From the NCBI RefSeq assembly GCF_009730915.1, contig NW_024088559.1, forward strand, positions 62,001-126,000: 64,000 bases of DNA. The letters are read 5' to 3'. The stretch comes from Dioscorea cayenensis subsp. rotundata (Eukaryota > Streptophyta > Magnoliopsida > Dioscoreales > Dioscoreaceae). Both the position numbers and the translations under genes were made by a program. The notes under the pieces are model-generated. The model saw nothing but the letters and a program-made list of their open reading frames with translations. It did not search any database and was not told where the DNA came from. This document shows positions 13,001 through 24,800 of this stretch, one piece after another (the stretch's first letter is position 1; every line of letters begins with the position of its first letter).

Positions 13001-14298
13001 TGAGTATAGCAATTACCAACCGGGATCATTAAATACCACAGACCAGCTTATTAAAGATTTGAACAACATTGATATAGTTTTCCACATTGGGGACATAACG
13101 TATGCGAATGGTTATATTTCTCAGTGGGATCAGTTTACATCTCAAATAGAGCCAATTGCATCAGCTGTTCCATATATGATCGCAAGGTTGATTAATTCCC
13201 TTTTTTTTCATGATCTTCAAAGTCCTAATACCTCTGAAGGTTGTTTATATTGTTAAGGTGCATGGTCTACTAATAATATCCATGGTAACTTCTTCACTGT
13301 TTTGTTACAGCGGTAATCATGAACGTGACTGGCATGGCACAGGATCCTTCTATGATACTGACGACTCAGGCGGGGAATGTGGTGTTCTAGCTGAAACGAT
13401 GTTCTATGTACCTGCAGAAAACAGGGCCAAATTTTGGTAAGTAAAAGTCATCCATCTCCACTCTTATATAGCAAGCGTGTCAAATTCAGTTTTCAGGGTT
13501 TTTTTTGTTAATCTTTTCTGAAACTAATTCATTTGTCACCACAGGTACTCAACAGATTTTGGAATGTTCAGGTTCTGCATTGCAGATACAGAACATGACT
13601 GGAGGGAAGGCACAGAGCAGTATAAATTCATCGAGCATTGTCTCGCAACAGTTGATAGACAAAAACAACCATGGTTGATATTTGCTGCTCATCGTGTTCT
13701 CGGTTACTCTTCTGGTTTTAATTATGCGTTAGAAGGATCATTTGCAGAGCCCATGGGGAGGGAGAGCCTCCAGAAGCTTTGGCAAAAATATCGAGTGGAT
13801 CTCGCTTTCTACGGCCATGTTCATAACTATGAGAGGTCTTGTCCCATCTATCAGGTATTTATTCGACTCCTTGAATTTCTTTTAGATAGAATATCCATTT
13901 TTTACCTTCATCATCAAGCAATCAGATTATGCAGATCATTAAATTGTTTGAGATGCAATTTGCATAACATAATCTGAAACATTTCATTGCAGAATCAGTG
14001 TGTAAACAGCGAAAAATCTCACTACTCAGGAACCATGAACGGAACAATCCATGTTGTTGTTGGTGGTGGAGGCAGTCATTTGTCTCCTTTCACTGATTTG
14101 AAAACATATTGGAGTATTTTCCAGGACTTTGATTACGGTTTTGTTAAACTAACTGCTTTCAACCATTCATCACTTCTTTTTGAGTACAAGAAGAGCAGTG
14201 ACGGCAAAGTTTATGATTCTTTCACCATCTCCAGAGATTACAGGGATGTATTGGCATGTGTTCATGATAGTTGTTCTCCCACAACATTAGCCAGTTGA
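10059..14298 (+). CDS. PAP27: Purple acid phosphatase, PAP27-like
   Basis: Twelve exons: 10059-10238, 10984-11075, 11152-11224, 11303-11425, 11533-11625, 11987-12116, 12480-12561, 12637-12769, 12981-13186, 13311-13436, 13545-13854 and 13993-14298. Phases join into 617 residues. A hydrophobic stretch at about residues 8-22 looks like a signal peptide, implying secretion or vacuolar routing. All seven metal ligands of the two-metal phosphoesterase site are present: D299 (GDMGK), D340 and Y343 (GDITYANGY), N373 (GNHE), H462 (FAAHRVLGY), and H504 and H506 (GHVHNYER). The HRVLGYSS segment replaces the HVPWY-type block of active plant PAPs, which places it with PAP27, often labelled probable inactive. 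The N-terminal part matches the fibronectin-like domain seen in these large PAPs. Confidence 0.94.
10401..10552 (+). mobile_element. Short SINE-like retroposon in PAP27 intron 1
   Basis: A block of about 150 bp ending in a poly(A) run is flanked by the direct repeat AAATTTGGTG (10391-10400 and 10553-10562). It contains GGTCACGTGTTTGAGCC, which resembles an RNA polymerase III B box, and a conserved-looking tail (CCAGTGGGAGGACCACGTCC). Small size, an A tail and target duplications fit a tRNA-derived SINE, possibly 5'-truncated because no convincing A box is seen. Confidence 0.6.
12107..12269 (+). repeat. Tandem duplication across the exon 6 donor of PAP27
   Basis: Two diverged copies start at 12107 (AGCATGTGCGGTATGG) and 12198 (AGCATGTGCAGTGTAG), 91 bp apart. 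Both contain AAAGTTGTRCA..AAA..TTCAGAA and end near GATATCTGGAA. The first copy spans the real exon 6 donor (exon end 12116). In the second the donor GT has become AGTG, so it lies inside intron 6. Confidence 0.65.
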
Positions 14299-15496
14299 AG
14301 TATGTTTGGTTGGAGGGATTTGGTTTGAAGATGAGGCTTTAGAATGGATATGGTTATCCCACTTTTTTGACTTAAAATTTGGTGTTTAAAGTTCTCTCTC
14401 AAATAAGGTGTTAGCATGATAAAAGAAGACAATGTTTTGTTAAAAGATTTATATATGTGTGTATGTATGCATACAAACATATTACATGATATTCATAAAT
14501 TAAATTTTAATTTGAATAAGTTCAAGGCAGTGCTTGTAGTGCATGATTTATCTTATATGGATTTACCTGTAAATCAAAGATATATTGCATGCCAATACTG
14601 GTAATTATAATTTTATCTAACGTAAAAATTACTAAATAGAAAGATAAAAGTTTGTTTTCCTTGCATAGTCCTGCAAAAATAAGATTTTTTTTTATGAAGA
14701 TGACAACCACCGCTTTACAAGGGACCAAATCGATGGGGGAGGGCACAATACTACTCACCTAAAAAATTTGATACTAGGTTTGTCCATTCATTGAGGATTT
14801 GATTTTATATCTATCTATTCACCAATTTTTTTTTAAAAAAAATAATAAATCATTGATTTATTAAATGAGAAAACAAGTACAAGCAAAATAAGAAGGACAA
14901 GAAAATAATAAAGCGAGAAAAAATCACCGGGGGTGAATCAAAAAAGACCGAAAAAACAAAAAAAGACAAAAAAAAAAAACCAAAAAGACAGAAGAAATTA
15001 AACAATTGTAGAAGCAAAGTCCACTTTTTGGAATGTGACGCCTCCTCAAGCTGAAAAACAGAATCAATCACTCCTTAGTAGTAGAAGGGGTTGTGGCTTG
15101 ATCGTCTGGACATATGCTTAAGAAGTTAGTAGAGTGTTTTAGTTTTTTTTTTAATGAAATCACCTGGAAAGTGTTGACTCGGGTCTTTAATTTCACCTGT
15201 CAATTAAATAAATGTTAAATAGTGGTTGTTAAAAAAAAAATATATATATAGTCCATGCTCTAATAAAAAAAATAAAAAAAAATATTTGCTTATATACTTT
15301 CCCACCAAAAGCGATTAAACAAATTTTATAAAAATAAATAAATTATTATTTACTATTTTTTACTACTCAAGTCTCAAGTAGGTCACGGGAATCGATGCGG
15401 GAGTTATTTTATTCTAGTAAAAATATAAACAATTAACATCAATTTATTAGATTTTATTTCAAGCTCTTTGATTTGTTCATCCGCGAGGAAGTCCAA
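14299..15496. other. Intergenic DNA between PAP27 and the FAD monooxygenase
   Basis: It holds the presumed 3' UTR of PAP27 and AT-rich DNA with A-rich runs (14920-14990 and 15231-15290). Open frames on either strand here are low-complexity. No conserved coding block, clear TATA box or RNA gene was recognised. Confidence 0.5.
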
Positions 15497-18400
15497 ATGG
15501 CCAGGGACGTTGCCGTGAAATCTCTGTGGAGGAGATGCCCAAGCCTTCGATTCGCTTATCCTATGAGAAGGGGAACCCTTCGCCATTGCTCATCATCAGC
15601 TTCATCCATTGACCTTCAAAGCAATGGTGGGAACCGACGGGAGGAGCCCTATGTACCGGTCTTGATCGTTGGGGCTGGACCTGTTGGCCTCGTTCTCTCC
15701 ATTCTTCTCACCAAATTAGGGTCCTTTTTGAATCATTTTGTTTTTCATTCTCTTTTTGATTGGCTTTTCATGCTTTTGATTACCTATTTGAGATTCATGT
15801 GGTCTGAATTAATGGCTGGCTCTTGATAGTAGTCTCCTGCTGCATTGTGATTTATCCTGTGTTCTCTTTCAAGGATCCTAGGATTTTTGGGTTTAGGGTT
15901 TTAAACTTTAAATGTTTGGTTCCTATTTTATCTTATGTGATATGAATTACATATCGTGTGTGTATATATATATATATATATATTGAGGAAATGTACTAAT
16001 TATAGGCCCGTAGATGACCTCGCTTGGATTTCCTCCTGGAACTTCTTCACGCATGAAGGAAAAAAAAATGGTGAAAAGTTACTACCTTGAGTTCAAACCT
16101 CTGAAGTGCCTAGTTGTAACTTTTTTCTCATCCTGTTTTGGTCGTCACTTGATAGGTTTGAGAATAAGTTATATCATCAAAAACATCACTTTACGCTTAT
16201 TTCACAGTTTTTGAGTTGTGGTTGTCATAAAGATCTTAAAATACAAAGAGAAGGATGTCTATTGGATGTCGCTGTGCATGGAGGAAGCTAGGTCGATATA
16301 TTTTCTTCATCAATTGTATGACTTTAATTATATATTGTATTTCAAACTTATTGAATATAATTCCACATTTTATACTTCCATAATCCTACAGATATATCAT
16401 GTAGATATGCAATGCCAAAATACGGATGTCATGTACTTCCAATGATAACTTACAACCCTGGGGACACTATTTTCGGTGTAATGATTGAAGCAATTATCTA
16501 TAACACTGCATCTTCAGTCTATTCGATTTCATATGTATAATACACATGTTATGTAGTTGTATAGAGCTTGTGGCAAACATAATGGCCAATAATGACTGTC
16601 TGTGTTACACTCTCAACCTTTAGGTCACTTTATGTTTTGTCTCCCTGACCTTTTAGTCATTTTGTTCAGATAGAGCATTTATCTATTTGCTTATTTTACC
16701 AACATTTAATGTAGAACTATTTTATGTGTTATTTATTTATTTATTATTATTTCTTTGTAGGGGTCAAATGTGGGGTGATAGAAAAGAATATGGTTTTCTC
16801 TCAGCATCCACAAGCACACTTCATTAACAACCGAACTATGGAGGGTTTTTGGTTATCTTCATGAACCTCAAAATATTTTCAAACTATCAGTTTAGTTTAT
16901 TAAAAGAAAAATTGGGCGATGTGTTCCTCATCAAATTCCAATGCTCTGAGGCTGGTGTTTGGTTGTAGGAATCTTGCCAAACTCCCAGGCATCTTGTAAA
17001 GGAATGTAGCATGCTTATGCTTGGTGCACACTATTAGCAATATTCCCAACAATATAACAGTTCTAGGATTTTAACTTTCGCACAAATCACTGTCAAGTGA
17101 TGCCCACCTAATATTTGGGTAACGCCACATTCCTATCTTGTTTGAAAGTTAAAATATGTTTTCATTCCAAAAATATCTTTTTGAACTATCTACTGATTTG
17201 TGGTTTGGAATTTAGTTTTGTAATATAATTATATTCTCATCCAAAATTGTACCAAATATATCAAAGTAAAATATCTGTCAATCATTAGACTGAATTATTC
17301 ACAAATCAAACATGGTGTTTTAACATTTGTAGGAATCAAATTCCTTAGAATTAAATTCCAAACAAGCTAGTCGTGTAAAGGCATCTTGCAACCCATGAAC
17401 CGAATGCCCCTTGAGATTAAGGTTCTTACATATTTGGCATTACTTTGTTGCTTAATTAAAGACTATTTCAGCTTTTCTACAGAATGGATGGTCTAGCAGA
17501 GGAAATAGAAAGGTTGCAACCACCTGTTGATTTATGGAGGAAGTTCATATATTGCACTTCTCTTTCTGGTTCCATTCTTGGTTCAGTGGATCACATGCAG
17601 CCTCAAGGTACCATCTTTTTCTACCTATACACAATGCAAGGAAAAGTATTTTGACACACTGAATTCTTGTTCACAGACTTTGAAAAGATTATCAGCCCTA
17701 CTTCTGTTGCACACTTCTCTCAGTACAAGCTGGTTAGATTGCTCCTTAAGAAGCTAGAAACTCTTGGATTTTATATTTGTGCCCCAAATGATTTTGAAAG
17801 TTTAAATCACAAAATAATATGCGAAAGGAAGATTTTGATGGGCCATGAATGTCATTCAGTCAATTTTACAGACAAGGGTGTCACTGTGGGAGTTTCTTTT
17901 CTTGAGGGAGGGAAAATTGTAGATAGAGATATCCACTGTGACATCCTTGTGGGTTCAGATGGTGCCAGAAGCACTGTGAGGAACCTAGTGGGCATAGATA
18001 TGAAAGGTGAAAGAGATTTGCAAAAGCTTGTTAGCGTCCATTTCTTGAGCAGAGATCTTGGACAGTACCTTCTTCATGAACGGCCTGGAATGTTGTTTTT
18101 CATATTTAATCCGAAGGCCATTGGTGTTCTTGTTGCTCATGATCTCTATGAAGGGGAATTTGTGCTACAGGTAAGTTTGGGGATGTTAATTGAAGCTCTT
18201 TGATTTAATCCTTTTGTTGATGAAGATATGCAATTGACATATCTATCTCTTCCTTTAGATACCATACTATCCTCCTCAGCAGATGTTTGAGGATTTTGAT
18301 TTCAAGGTAATTCCTAGTGGATCAAAAGTTATCTCCTTCAATGACATCAACCTTATTGAGATGGATGGGGAAATTTCCTGTTCTTTGTTGTTACAACATG

Positions 18401-20581
18401 CCAAGTTACTTAATTTAGGGATTCAGGCAATTTCTCATATCTGGTATATTGCAGGTATGTGAGCAAATAATTTCTAATTTGGTTGGATGGAATCTAGCAG
18501 ATGTTCAAATTCTAGATGCAAAACCATGGGCAATGCATGCGGAAGTTGCTGAAAATTTTGTTTCATTTGACAACCGAGTTATACTAGTTGGTGATGCTGC
18601 TCATCGGTTCCCTCCTGCTGGTGGTTTTGGTAAATGACCCACTAACTTGTGCTTTCTTTTTTAGCTTAACTAATTTTGTTTCATGTGAAGGTCAACTTTT
18701 TTTCCTGTTACTACTATGCTCTTTGTGGGTTCATAATGCAGGAATGAATACCGGCATTCAGGATGCCCATAATCTAGCATGGAAAATAAGCTCTCTATTA
18801 AATGGTATTGCTCCATGGTCAATTCTTCAGACTTACGAAACGGAGCGTAGGCCTGTATAACTTCTCATCTGATCTTTTGGATCACATATTTTTGATTTCC
18901 TTTCATGATGATGAATACTAAACCTGTATTCTTAAATATTTGCAGATAGCCATTTTTAACACAGAATTGAGTGTTCAGAACTTTAAAGCAGCTATGGCAG
19001 TCCCGGCTGCACTTGGCCTTGATCCAACTATTGCAAACTCAGGTAAAAGACTTTTCTGAAACTTGAAACTTTTAAAATTTATACTCTTAGCAGCTACTTC
19101 ATCGGCTAATTGTCATGTTATTGTCAATGTATCTTTTCAGTGCATCAAGTAATGAATAGCAGCATCGGTTCCGTTCTACCTTCCAAATTGCAGAAGGTTG
19201 CTTTGGAGGGCATTTTTTCAATTGGTCGTGCCCAACTCTCTGAATTCTTGCTGAATGAAAAAAATCCCCTTGGATCTTTTAGACTAGCAAAACTGAGGAG
19301 AATATTCCAGGAAGGAAAGAGCCTCCAGCTTCAATTTCCTGCTGAGGATCTTGGTTTCAGGTCAGCATGACATTGTATTTCAGCCTAACTGATTGTCGCA
19401 TGTTCTTTGGATGATCGATCAAACTGATTCTGTTCTCAGGCATTACAATGTTTTTTCAACATTTGGTCATCGTCATGGTCTATAATAGCAAAATGAAGTT
19501 GCCTTTCTTCATGTATGGACTGTTTAGTTAGTGAGCTCGGTTTGATACATAAATGCATTTTTACATTTCTTCACTATCTTGGCACATGATTTTTGGGTGA
19601 CTCTGGAAGCAGCTGCTTGTTAGATAATAGATAGTCATATATATGTTTTTCACTTCAAACAGTTGTTTAAGTCTAGGCTTTTGTTTTAGTGCGTGCCTTA
19701 TTTAAGCTGGGTGCTCCTTGTTTCAGATACTATGAAGGAGCTCTTGTGGCTAATGCGGGGCATGTCCCACCTCAAGGTACCGTAGAATCTGATGGTAATT
19801 CTAACAGACAGTTGAGGAAATATGTCCCCTCTGCAAAAACAGGTTCACGCTTGCCACATATGCAACTGCATGCGTTGAAATCTTCAAATGAGGTTTGTCC
19901 AATTCCATTTGTTTAGATTGCTTATATTTGATAACAAATATTTTTTCTTCATAAATGATCTAATCATTATATAAATTCTGTCTCGTATGCTGAGATTTAG
20001 TTGAATTTGTTCCCATTAGATTATGATATTCTTTATTTTATGGTTTCTATCAAAATGTGCTATACCTTACATTTTTAACATCGAGCAAGTACTCTCTAAA
20101 TAAAAAATACAAAACACTAGTGATTATGAATAAATACCTTTTCCATTAACATAGTCCAGTATCCTCCTCCTTGCTGCAGGATTGCTTTTCTACATTGGAC
20201 CTAATCTCTGGAGATAAATTCGAATTTGTTCTTGTTATAGCGCCAATAAAACAGTCATATGACCTTGCACGGATTGCTTTAAAGGTGGCATCAGAATTCA
20301 AAGTACCCCTCAAGGTTTGTGTGATCTGGCCACAAGGTTCTGCTTCTGAGAAGGCAAATGGCAGCGACAAGGAGTTGGAGCCGTGGAGTAATTATATAGA
20401 TGTTGAAGAAGTTCGCAGATCACCTTCAGTGTCATGGTGGGATATGTGTCAGATGACAAGCAAAGGGGTCATCTTGGTGCGACCGGATGATCACGTTGCA
20501 TGGACTGCCGAATCAGATGCTGTTAAGGACCCTTTACTGGAAATGGAAAGAGTATTTACTATAATATTGAAGAGGGAGTAG
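15497..20581 (+). CDS. FAD-dependent monooxygenase (aromatic or polyketide hydroxylase type), organelle-targeted
   Basis: Eleven exons: 15497-15719/15720, 16761-16843/16844, 17472-17607, 17677-18170, 18259-18306, 18455-18629, 18742-18854, 18946-19042, 19141-19360, 19727-19892 and 20180-20581, giving about 718 residues. The basic, Ser/Arg-rich N-terminus (about 40 residues) suggests mitochondrial or plastid import. The Rossmann FAD motif VLIVGAGPVGL is at about residue 59, the DG motif GSDGARSTVR at about 240, and the ribityl-binding GDAAHRFPPAGGFG at about 374. The C-terminal 130 residues resemble the thioredoxin-like tail of phenol and polyketide hydroxylases. It matches a conserved plant family (for example the At1g24340 type) with no settled substrate. 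The boundaries around exon 2 are irregular: with strict GT-AG splicing the frame breaks there. Confidence 0.85.
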
Positions 20582-21808
20582 AACTTGCATGTAAATCATC
20601 GGTTTATATATACTTGGCTCTTTGCCTTGTCATTGGAAGGTCTACATAAACATCTGATCAGAACCACCTTGGAAAATATGGTTGGTTGCCGGTATAATGT
20701 CGGAACATCACCGGTTTTTATTGTACATGTGCTCTCGGAAGAGAGGCTTCAACAACTACAGGTTTTTTTCTGTGTTTATTTCTTGCCATTGTTTCACCAA
20801 TTGTATCCCAATAATATCTCTATTTATTCTCAAGAGATCTTCTGTATTTTAGATTGTGTTAAAAGCATTGCTAAAATCGTGATATGCTCTGACAACGTTT
20901 TAGATGAATGATGTTCAGATTATCAAAACTTTTGTTTATGGAATTTTTGGGATACCTAGTTTTTGCTTGCCACTAAATTCTTCATTTTGTGTAGGAAAGT
21001 CAGTGGGGATTTAATATGCATATTCATTTATAAGAATTAGTGCTATAGATGATAGTACATGATATATATATATATACACTCTAGGGGAAACATAACATTA
21101 CTAATATTTTCTTATAAAATTTCTTTCATATATTATTTAGATTCATTCTTACATATTTATTGGATGTATAATATCATAAATAATTTTTTTTTTTGTATAA
21201 ATAGTTATACTTCAAAACATGAAAAGAACTATGTAAAGAAATAAAAAGACAGTAGAGCTCACCACTATTTTTTCATCTATGAATGAATGATAATTGGTAG
21301 TTAAATGTTTGTGTATGCACATGCAAACACACACAAAAGAGTTTAAATTTTCAATGGTATATTATGTGTATGAAAGTAGAAACTTCACCAAGACATGTGT
21401 AATTTCAGGTTTTTGCAGCAGTATGGATATAAAATACCACACCTGACAATAATGATAACACAAGTCAAAGGAAACACTACTGTAAACTTTGCACATTACA
21501 GTAGAGACGTTGAAGCCCAAATCAGAATGGGTGTGTATGGACCGTTTTCTATAAATATCTTCCCAATTCCACCCTCCTTTCAAGGGCAGTATCTTGTAAA
21601 TAGAATCACTCTATTGATACAACCTTCACAACAATGAATCACTTGGAATTGCGAACACATACACAATCAGTGGAAACTAAGAGATGAATAATATGCACAT
21701 GAAGCAATTCACAACTTCCGAATTGGTGTTAAATGAATCGATTTGGAGTGGAGTCTGAAGGCCAGTAATTCTCATTTGGTGAATTAAGTGTACTCATCAA
21801 TCATTAGC
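20582..21808. other. Convergent intergenic region
   Basis: This DNA lies between the 3' ends of the FAD gene (plus) and the DUF212 gene (minus). It holds the two 3' UTRs, a TA run at about 21060-21076 and a CA-rich patch at 21318-21340. The open frames at 20585-20911 and 21395-21637 lack recognisable domains and look like chance frames. Confidence 0.5.
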
Positions 21809-24800
21809 TCACACATTTACAGCCTTGTCGATCAGACACCCAATTGATGCTATGATGAATCCCAGAACTGCACCAGCAACCACCTGAGGAGTTTCGAATC
21901 ATGTGGATACTCAATTTAGCTCTCAGAGGAAAAATATAGCATTTATATATCATGCATATTTAGTAAAGACCATCACATTAAGTTCTGGGTTATAGAAGCT
22001 TCAAATGTTATGACAAATTTGGGTCACTAACAAGGCATTTTTAGGGCTCTACTGTTAAGAATCCTCCAAAAAGTTTTAGCTATTTTATATCCAAAACTCC
22101 TGAAAAGACGCAGTGGTTTACTAATAAAATTGAGTAACCCTCCAACTGAAAGAGGTTTAGGGAACTATGGCTGAATTAAAGATTAATCAAAGATATAGAT
22201 AAGTTATGGAGACAACCACAGTAAAGCAATAGAATAATCTGACTAATGTAAAACATGAAAACCTGTGGCCAAAACTTTCAATCTTGAATATGCAGTACAT
22301 ATGTTAAGGGCAACTTGTGTAGTATAAATACCACACAATATGCCTAAACAGGGGCACCATAAAACGTCTATCAACTTGTAAATAAGATGTTTTGATTGCT
22401 CTAAGCAAAGGCACCAATCTAGGCCATGTATACTACAGAATATTAAAAAATGGAGAAAACAAACCTTCATTAAAAAAAATTTAAAAAAAGAAACATGATA
22501 CGTCACAAAATGGAACCAGATTAGCCAACATTTACAAACACGGAATGTAGGCTTCAACAATAACCACAATGCAATGATTTTTTACAAATACAGATGGAAG
22601 ACAAACAAAAATAAAATGCTGATATGATGAAAAATTTCATAAATTGAATGAAAAATCAAAGGGCTATATCAAACCTGTGGAGGGGTGTGGCCTAGAAGTT
22701 CACGCAGAGGTCTTGTGTCAGCAAGAGGATGCTCTTCTGGGAGCTCAAAGACAATTTGGTTCAACACCTACATAACACCAAAATAGTTGAAGAACATACA
22801 AGCTTTGACTGTTTAAATTATAGAACAAAATCAAAAGGCATTGCTAAATAAGAATATGGAGAGACTCGCACACAAGGACTAAAGAGAAAGTATTGAGAGG
22901 CTCACAGTGAAAAGAGGTGTATTTTGCCAGAGAACATGCAGATTCAAAGTAGAGGAATACCACTTTACAAATTTAAAAACTCAATGGTGACCAGCCAGCA
23001 CCATAAGAAGATGTATGGTACTCTTATTAAGTAAGAGAGCACAAAACAGCTAAGCAGACTTGATGAATCTAGGGTTAGCATATTCTCAGGCTTCAACAAG
23101 CTAGCTCTACTATGTGCAAATGCTACACAAGTTTAGTTTTTGCAAGTATTAAATGCTTAAATGCACAGAATCCACATATTCATAACAGATATACAAACAG
23201 AAAAATATTATATACAACTTCATGTGCAAATTACAGGTGCATATAAAACAAGTCAGATTCATATGCAAGTCAAAGAAGTTACTCAAATATAAGCATTTAT
23301 AGTGTGAAACAAACAATATTTTTCAAACAAGAGAATGGGAATAATAAATGCGAAAGCTGAAAATAGTACCTCCGCCTGCCTCCCAGCATGCAATCTAACT
23401 CCAGAAGCATCATACATCACCTGAAATTGGAGCAATGCATTAGAATTTTAACAAGGAAAGGTTCAGTACTAAGCACAGAAACAACCCAAAAGGCCATAAC
23501 CGCAAGGAGATTACATTTTTCTTTTCTAGTTCTAGCATCAAAATTATGATCTAAATTTTAGAATGAAAGGGCAATATGTGTAGAAAATATATTCACCTCC
23601 AAACTCGCACAGAGCTCCATACTATTACCATTTAGATCAGCTAAGCAAGAAATAGTCATGGACAAATAACATAAGTATGATATCCATTCTTGCTTTTGCC
23701 TTTTCTTCTACTCAGACATCAAGCTGATCAAGACTATTTTAACAAAATTTGTTAGAAAGTTTCTCTTATTTTTCCTTTGTTAGTGGACAAGTTGATACCC
23801 TTACAAAGTCAATCAACTCCCTGAGTTGTCAGGAATCAAGGTTTCTTTTACTACTTCTTTGGTTCAAGCGCAAGTTCTGAGTTTGTGCCGTGTAATGTAA
23901 GTTCTATGCTACCTTACATTTACGGGTGGTCATGGGCGGGAAATCCCCAATCCCCGTGAAGGCAGGGACGGGGGCCAATTCATCCCCGTTTCCTAAACGG
24001 AAACGGGGACGGGGACGGGGGTGGGGAATGCCTTCCCCGCCCCGTGGGATCCCTGACCCAATTAAATATATATATATGTGTGTGTGTGTAGGTTTATTGA
24101 GTACATTTGAAATTCTAAAATCTAAGTACATTTGTTAAGTCATTGTATTTGATTGTAATGGCATACTACTTGTATGAATTCCAAATTTTATGTTTTGCTT
24201 TATATTGATAACCATTTGGAGAATTTTTTTTTTTTTTAAAGTTTTTATATGTTGGTTTGACAGGTTTGTTGAGCTCTATGTTGAGTAGTTTTGATGGTAT
24301 CATATTTTTATGTATATATCTATGTAGAGTAGTTTTCATGTTCAAAAATATAACAATATGTTTACAAATATAGAATCCCCGTGGGGAGGGGATCCCCGTG
24401 GGGATGGGGATGGGGAAGCAATTTCCCCCTGTCGGGGAATCGGGGATGGGGAATCCCCGTCCCCGTCATTGGCGGGGACGGGGAAGGGGAAGGGCCTCCC
24501 CACCCCCACCCACCCCTTTACCACCCCTACATTGCAATTCAAACCAGAGATAATTGGAAGGTTCATGGCTTTTATCATCCAGTTTGCGTAGTTAAGCTCA
24601 TCAAAGGCATCGGTTAGATGACAAGAAAGAAAATGTTTAAGTTGTTAATTGATAAATTTGGTGGAACCCAATGATGTATGAAAAGATAAATAACTCACAA
24701 CAGAGGCCAATATCATTGCAATAGCAAACGACGAACTGCCAAAGCCATCTTTGAACCCAACAGCAATCGCAAGTGCAGTAACTGTTGCAGAATGGGATGA

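Noticed and set aside
16940-17375. Possible Tourist-like MITE in FAD gene intron 2
   Set aside because: Ends resemble GGTGTTTGGTTG and ACTAGCTTGTTTGG in inverted orientation, but the match is weak and no target duplication was found.
23926-24617. Several GC-rich open frames on both strands
   Set aside because: They are produced by the GGGGAC-type repeats of the hAT-like element.
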